Shown here in pieces: positions 58,011-64,000 of a stretch of 64,000 nt of DNA. Position numbers and translations under genes: made by a program. The notes beneath the pieces were generated by a model. The model was given only the letters and a program-made list of their open reading frames with translations. It searched no databases and was not told where the DNA came from. This stretch comes from Dermatemys mawii (lineage: Eukaryota; Chordata; Testudines; Dermatemydidae): assembly GCA_007922305.1 (NCBI GenBank), contig ML677341.1:68134663-68198662 (forward strand). Reading direction: 5' to 3'. Numbering within the stretch: the stretch's first letter is position 1; each line of letters opens with the position of its first letter.

Positions 58011-58110
58011 ATGTTTTTGGAGCAGGGGACCTTGTTTGTACTTCATACCTGTACAGTGCCCAGCAGAATGGTCACTGAGCCTGATGGGGGATCTCTAGTT
58101 ACTTTCATAA
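58011..58110 (+). repeat. interspersed repeat tail ('cagggga...tgcccagca')
   Basis: 'ggagcaggggaccttgtttg' then 'ctgtacagtgcccagcagaa' matches a common turtle repeat tail ('ggggcagggac...tgtacagtgcctagcacaatgg'). A related tail lies at 60925-61020 ('tggtgctatataaataacat'). The SINE/LINE class is not resolved. The 140-codon frame at 58011-58433 starts in it and matches no protein. Confidence 0.4.
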
Positions 58111-60924
58111 TACAGATAATGAATAAACCATTGGGATTGCCAGCCATCTCAGTGAGCTTTTTAGGCCTGTTGCCGAGCCTAAGAGGATTTCTAGGTGTGT
58201 GCATTGGGTCCTTGGCCCCCAAGGAACCAACTAAGGCTTGCGAAAGGGTGGGAGGCCCCCAAAAACATCTTAACTCTTGCAGGGAGAAAAACCCCTTGAC
58301 AGTTCTCCTACAGCTCATGTGTGAAAAGAGGTTAACTTTGGCTGCAAAAGAAGTTGAACATTCCCTGCTCTACTGTCTGCTATGCTCTCTGCAGGATGTG
58401 GGAGTAATGGGTCTAGCAGAAGATTGGGGGTAGGACCGCAGGAAGGCATCCCGCCCCCTAACTCTTGACTAGACAAAAAGAGGCAACATGTAAAGTAGTA
58501 AATAACTAATTATTACTTATATAGTCAGCATGAGTAAAGGAAAGTTCATGAATTAAAATGAAGTGTTAAAGTCACTGATAATCATGGGTTTTGAAGATAT
58601 ATAATAATCTATGTTAAAATTCATATAGGATCATTAAAAAGGATTTTTAGTATGTTTAATTGATTGTAACGATAGACTTAGTCTTTACCTAAACTTGGGT
58701 TTAAATTTTGTGCATATGCATGTGGGAAGGGAAATACTGTATACTACCTTTTGACAACCTAACATATGTCCTCCACTTCTTAAAATAGTTGTCTGTTCTC
58801 ATTTTAGTTAAAACAGACAAAAGTACTAAATGCCAGTTTTGCTTTATAAAACTGTTATGTATAACACTCTATTTTCCAAAGCTTGTATGCCTGTTTTCTT
58901 TTTTCCATATTTTTATTGCCATGGATTAAAGTCAGGTTATTTTTATGCTCCCAGAACTCTGATTAGTTAGATTAACAGAAGTGCTTTTGGTATTGATGAT
59001 GCCATTATATACTACACTAAGCCCATTAATAAATTAACAGTGCAGCTTGCCTGTTTATAAATGAGCGTTACTGGAGGCTGTTTAAAATGAAAAACACCAC
59101 TGATTGCTTGTAATCTAATCCAGTGAGTTACACAGGTTTTTATGCATGTGAGGGAAAGACAATTAGCACTACCTGAGAGGTTTTTATTTCCCAACTAGAT
59201 TTTGAATGTAATAGAAATAATTTAGTTAAAATTAGCAACCTGGAATAACTGGTAACCAGCTTTGTGTAGAATAGCAACTCATATGACCAGAAATCTTCAT
59301 TTTAAAAAGTCACTTTTAATCCTTACTATCTTCTAAGGTTTACAATATGTGCCTATAGGCATAGTTATTCCTTTCTCTGGTGTCTCTAAAAAGAGTACTA
59401 CATAAGGTTATTTAAGCTGTGAATGTCTATCATATTTGAAAATTTACTTGCATATTCATGGCTTGTCCTATAAACAAAAACTAGAATTTTCCTGCAACAA
59501 TACAAGTTGAAATTTAGTTAGACAGCACAATTTCATAACAAAAGCCTGTAAACTGCAAAGTAGTGCAAGTCTTTATTTTTGTCTTTCCTTGTCAGCTTTT
59601 TGCATTGTTGATCGATTTGCTGTAGTGCTGCTGTCAGTAGTTTACCAATAGTCTGATAGGATCTCATGACTGGCATTTTGCCTTTTTAAAAACCATCTCC
59701 ATTGCTACAGTAAAGAATTTGAACCTCTAAATCAGCTGTGATTGCTGCTAGCTTCTTTTTATTGTTATTAATGTGCTAGTAGGAGAGGAATATTGAACAG
59801 CAATTAGGAGCCAGTAAATTGTTACTGGAATAAACTTGAAAAGGTCAGTTTCCAGACAAGAAGTCTTTCATATATGTTATCTTTATTTTTCTTCTTGTAT
59901 CATATTCATTATTAAAATAGCAACAGCCATTTCATTTATATTGACAAATGATGGTAAAAATGTTAGTTTAATTCATAATTTAAAAGCAACAGTAATTATG
60001 TGAAAGTTTAATTTTAACCATTTGAATTTGTTGTTCCTGTTAACCTGAATTTTTTATTAAACGTGGGAAGAAATTTCTCAATATTTTTAAACATGTTGGT
60101 AAAGAAATGTGTGATGTTTGTATTCTGTAATTCATGTATTCAAACTTTTAGACCATTTTTAAAGAGGCAGATTTAAATTGGCGCCAAATAAACTTTATAT
60201 AAAGCTGAGAAAATTGACATGATGGAATGTGATGGCCGCTTTGAAAAAACTGACATCTTGTTTGATGGAGGACAATATTAATGAATTCAGGAAATATTCC
60301 CAGAGAGAATGGAATATTCTCATACAGGAATGATGATGTGGTAGAAAACAGGAGAATGTATATATTTGGGGATCTTAAATAAAGCTTTAGACATTTAATC
60401 AGTTATTTAGTATTAATTCATTCTTTCAATCCTTAGGTATTTAAGACAATAAATGGGACTTTGAAGTAGGAGTACTGAATAGCTTATTACTTTATTTTTC
60501 TAATAGGCATCCCTGCCACGGTCTTGTTATGGACAGTGCAAATTCTGGAGGAGTAGGCAAGAAACAAATATATTTTCACATCTTCCTCTTCTGAATCTTC
60601 CTAAGGTACATTTTCTTTTCCATAATATTAGTCTGTGTATGTGAGAATAGTGTAATTAGCTATCGGAGGTATATTTCTACTGATTATTTTTTATATTTGA
60701 AGCACTCTGCAGATTTCACACAGATATATTCTTTGATGTCATTACAAATCTATGCATTCTGTATTAAATTAGCACAATTAAAAAAACCCCATCTTTTCTT
60801 TAGGGCTTTTAATCCTGGTTTTCTTTTCAAGAGAAAGGAAAAAAATAAATCAAACCTTGGAGTTAACAAGATGCCATCACTGCTTAATCACCTGCTTCTA
60901 ACCTCTTCCCTAACTTCTGTTTAC
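58111..60924. other. repeat-poor unique DNA, no gene seen
   Basis: I see no element termini or family-like frames. One interval (60508-60606) has a pyrimidine-AG before it, GT after it and an open phase between, but the peptide is not recognisable and no partner exon is visible, so I do not call it. Confidence 0.5.
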
Positions 60925-61020
60925 ACATTGTAAACTCCTTAGGGAATAGACATTGTGTATATATGGGTATGTGTCTGTAAAATATCCACTACATTTTTGG
61001 TGCTATATAAATAACATTAT
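60925..61020 (+). repeat. interspersed repeat tail, related to 58011-58110
   Basis: 'ttgtaaactccttagggaat' ... 'cattttt ggtgctatataaa' resembles the same tail family ('ttgtgagctcctcaggg...ttggtgctatataaataa'). It is short and diverged. Confidence 0.35.
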
Positions 61021-63449
61021 GCTAAAAGGCAAAGCAAGTAGTAGGTATGTTTTGTTGCATAGCTTGTTCATTATGAAAATATCTTCCTTTATTTTCCAGT
61101 GGTTATAAATCACATGCACATGTGTGTACTGTGCTGGTAACTGCTGCTAGCAACTTTTGGCCACAAAATGGCAAAAATGCTGAGTTGTCCATAGCACTTG
61201 GTATGACAAATTGAATGCTTACTTGACTTAGCCTATGACAATTATTTAATAGCTTACTTTACGTACCAAAACTTCCCTCATGAGGAGACTTCCACCAGAA
61301 AACAGACAGATACAAACGTATATATGTATATGGTTCCAATACTATGCAATAATTATTTAAAAGGAAATATAACCCCAAATTAAATAGCTCATATATAATT
61401 AGATACAAACCACACATTTCTAAACCCAGATGCTTTTTCTCAAACCATGTTGCAATTCCTTGACTTTCTATAAAAAGACCTTGTACTTTATGAAACCCAC
61501 TCCCCTTTAGTGTGTAGTTTCAGCTATCATCTCTGCTAGTACAGTAATGTCTTTTAACTGCCAAAACCTTTAATCCAGCATGGGTTTTCCTTTCCAGAAC
61601 CTAGCAACATCATGTATGGATCCATGCATTCATTGTGTAATTTAAAACTTCACTGGTTGTAGGCAACTCTGGTTTCCCTAGTAACCCAACTACAAAAAAA
61701 TTCTTTTGAACGGGTGTCTTCTTTTGGCCACTTTAATAGCAACTGCAGAAATTCTGTCTCAACAAAAGATGAACGTAAAGTATATATCCTTATTTTCCCA
61801 CATTTTCTCCAAGACACCTCATGGTAGGTCTGTGAAATCTTTCAGTGAAGGGTAGAGTTCCTCAGCATTCTATAAAGCAATCATTGCGAAGGCATCCTCC
61901 AATAGTAGCTGAAATGTTTCAGGCTTGGTTTCCGTTGTTATAATGGATACACTCTGATTGCAAGCACTAAAGTATTCTACAGTATGTATGTATAAATGCC
62001 CAGTTACAAGAATATGTTCAGATAAGTGAATGAAAAAAGATATTTAGTATTAGTAAAAGCTTGCTTTTGAGTTAATCTATTCAGATTCTTCCCATTATTA
62101 ATTCTTTTGTTTAATGTCTATATTACAGGTAACAACTCTGGAGTTTTGGATTGTTCAATCCTCCCCTGCCTTTTATTTATATTTATTTTTTTACTTTGTG
62201 ATGATGGTTTTCAGTAGGCTTGTGCCACCGTAGAACCTTGCAATCTGCAGTTATTAGCTGTTTAAAAACTGAGTTATATTTAATCCCCTTTTGCCGTAAA
62301 TGGAATAAGATCTTGAATAAATGAATGCTTTCTAGAGTGAATGTGCGTGTGTGTCTGTCAAATGCATATAAATGTGGAATGCATGAGAGCATGGCATAGT
62401 ATAAAGATTTTACTGACATGAGTTATGGATGGCTGCATGGTTCACTAGTGGTGAATCCATGGTGGAGTTATGCAGGTTAAGGCTGCCATCTTTTTCTCCA
62501 GAATCTCCCTTTTCTTTCTTTTTTTTAAAGAGTAGTCTCTAACTGTAAATGCAGATGAAAGCTTGAAAATGTGAACCATGTATAACTGCTGAGTGATGTC
62601 TTCCTATGTCTGCCCGCTGCTTGAAACAATACCACTGAGAAATGAATAGTGTGTGGGGCCTGTTGCCAATAATGTAGATGTCCACACTTTTATCTGTTTA
62701 AACGTTGATCAAATCATTTATAAAAAGAAAGGAAGGCTACTATAAAGATCTGTACAATTATGGAGAGTGGCACGCATGACAGTGTTAGAAGTAGATGGCA
62801 TTTGGGAGAACATCATCATTTCTAAATTGACCTGTCAAGCCAAAACACCCAGAGGAGAGGAATGGAGCCCAGAGGGACATCTGAGACCTAGCATTGTGGG
62901 AGCCAATACTTCAGGGCTGGATAGGGCATCCAAGCTGTCACCATTTCAAAATGCTAGAGTCATAGATCTGCTGTGATGAGGGATATAAGGTATGGCAACT
63001 ACATCCATCTCTAGGGGCTGTTGCTTCTTCCTTTGTGCTAAAGACTCAGCCCGATCTCTCTGCTGCAGCTATACCAGCCCTCAATATCAAGCTTTCTTAG
63101 CCACCATGAGATCAAGGCTTATACTCTGAAATCACACAACTCTGAGTGATAGGACCATAGGCATATACTGGTTGCATTTCTTTTTTTTTAACCCAACCCT
63201 GAATACTACTGAAAGGGGCTGAAGCTTAAGAAGCCAGCAGAGAATATATGATCACGTTTTGAACATCTGCACAAGCTTTTGTGAAAAACTTCTCATTTGG
63301 CATCACAAGCAGGTGAAACTTGGCTTGTAGGCAAAGCTAGGCAGACCATTGATTTGAGCCTTCCTGTATGGGATAATTTAGACGGGGACTCTTCCATATG
63401 CAAGGGAAGAAGGAAGGAAGTTTATCAAAACAAAAAAGAGGGGCAGGGT
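61021..63449. other. unique DNA, no gene seen
   Basis: Nothing assignable. Confidence 0.5.
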
Positions 63450-63545
63450 TTGAAGTAGACCTGGTCAGAAAATGGGCATTTTTCTATAAGAAATTTCAAT
63501 TTTCTAGTTAAAATTAAAATTCAGAAAAATTTCTGGTAAAAACCC
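63450..63545. repeat. 'aaaattt'-rich repeat
   Basis: 'ggtcagaaaatgggcatttt' and 'gaaatttcaattttctag' belong to the unnamed repeat type seen at 7390, 50280 and 57520. Confidence 0.3.
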
Positions 63546-63618
63546 TAACTATTTTGATTCAGATATATTGCCACGGTACCTTCTGGGAGTTACTGTTTGG
63601 GAGCATGAGGCACACATT

Positions 63619-63772
63619 CTCCTCTGTAGGCCTTTCTCATTGGTTAGACTACATCTACCATGAGGCACTATGACTTCCATTGCCCACATTCTCCCCTTGC
63701 CAAGAGGGGAGTCTCTGGCCATGGTGCACCTTTGAAGATGTAATCTCACCAGGAGACTGGCCTACAGAGGAG
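63619..63772. repeat. inverted-repeat-bounded segment
   Basis: A 14-bp perfect inverted pair, ctcctctgtaggcc (63619-63632) and ggcctacagaggag (63759-63772), extends with mismatches to about 25 bp. It encloses 126 bp. It could be a small DNA element, but I see no TSD. Confidence 0.5.
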
Positions 63773-64000
63773 TGGTCGGGGGCCACTGAATTGGAGGATG
63801 ATGAGCTCTGTGTCTTGGTCTCATGGTTTGTCTTGACTCACAAAAGCCCTTCTTAATTATATAGTTTTGGGGCTTTTTGGGTGTGGAGAAATTTGGGTAC
63901 AGAGAAGCTGAATGGAGATGATGAACTTTGCACAAAAGGTTTCCCTGAGAGAAACCACTCTGGGAAGAGTTTGAAGGCAGCCAATGGTGGGGCTAACAGC
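63773..64000. other. no gene or repeat recognised
   Basis: Nothing assignable up to the window end. Confidence 0.4.

Noticed and set aside
58011..58433. 140-codon forward frame
   Set aside because: It begins in an interspersed repeat tail, has no recognisable domain, and a 91-codon frame runs on the opposite strand.
1..64000. CRISPR arrays, bacterial operons or phage-like modules
   Set aside because: No direct-repeat/spacer structure, no ribosome binding sites with long frames, and abundant vertebrate retroelements show this is eukaryotic DNA.

Overview
The window looks like intergenic or intronic DNA from a sauropsid, most likely a turtle (a crocodilian is the main alternative). I find no protein-coding gene, rRNA, tRNA, CRISPR array or bacterial-type operon. 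Every open frame I could assign to a family is a decayed transposon protein. The host assignment is inference. It rests on CR1 LINEs ending in the ATTCTATG-type tail, DIRS-like tyrosine-recombinase retroelements, several hAT families, PIF/Harbinger-type hairpin MITEs, a Tigger-like element and a Penelope-like 3' end, in an A+T-rich unique background.

Layout. 1-2.9 kb: unique. 3.0-6.7 kb: a patchwork of reverse-strand CR1-like LINE fragments, split by a hAT-like insertion. 6.9-7.1 kb: a TG/CA microsatellite with a 10-N assembly gap. 8.0-8.9 kb: a Tigger-like DNA transposon. 11.3-13.6 kb: a nest in which a MIR-like SINE carries a palindromic MITE that itself carries a GC-rich hAT-like element; another hAT lies immediately upstream. 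13.7-15.2 kb: a short hAT MITE and a forward CR1 3' half. 16.9-19.9 kb: LTR-like sequence, a Harbinger-type MITE and a GC-rich repeat. 20-31.8 kb: mostly unique, A+T-rich, with small palindromic and hAT-type MITEs. 31.8-33.2 kb: two LINE fragments in opposite orientation. 33.6-37.5 kb: a reverse-strand DIRS-like element broken by a Penelope-like fragment and by an ERV-type LTR. 38.1-42 kb: two different hAT transposase relics. 42.5-45.7 kb: a reverse-strand CR1 with a solo LTR inside it, abutting a DIRS 3' end. 49.1-50.3 kb: one LTR inserted inside another of the same family. 50.8-56.8 kb: a second Harbinger MITE, possible LTRs, a hAT MITE and a LINE reverse-transcriptase fragment. 57-63.4 kb: the longest repeat-poor block.

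No genes act together here. What can be read is an order of insertion, because many elements keep recognisable target-site duplications (TSDs): 8 bp for hATs, TTA for Harbingers, TA for Tigger, and 4-5 bp for LTRs. I found no convincing undescribed functional system. The most unusual structures are the nested insertions, a perfect 34-bp hairpin created inside a CR1, a hammerhead-ribozyme-like motif in the Penelope-like end, and a hAT relic with parts in opposing orientation. Repeat names come from recognised motifs and termini, not from a database search; element edges without a TSD are approximate.
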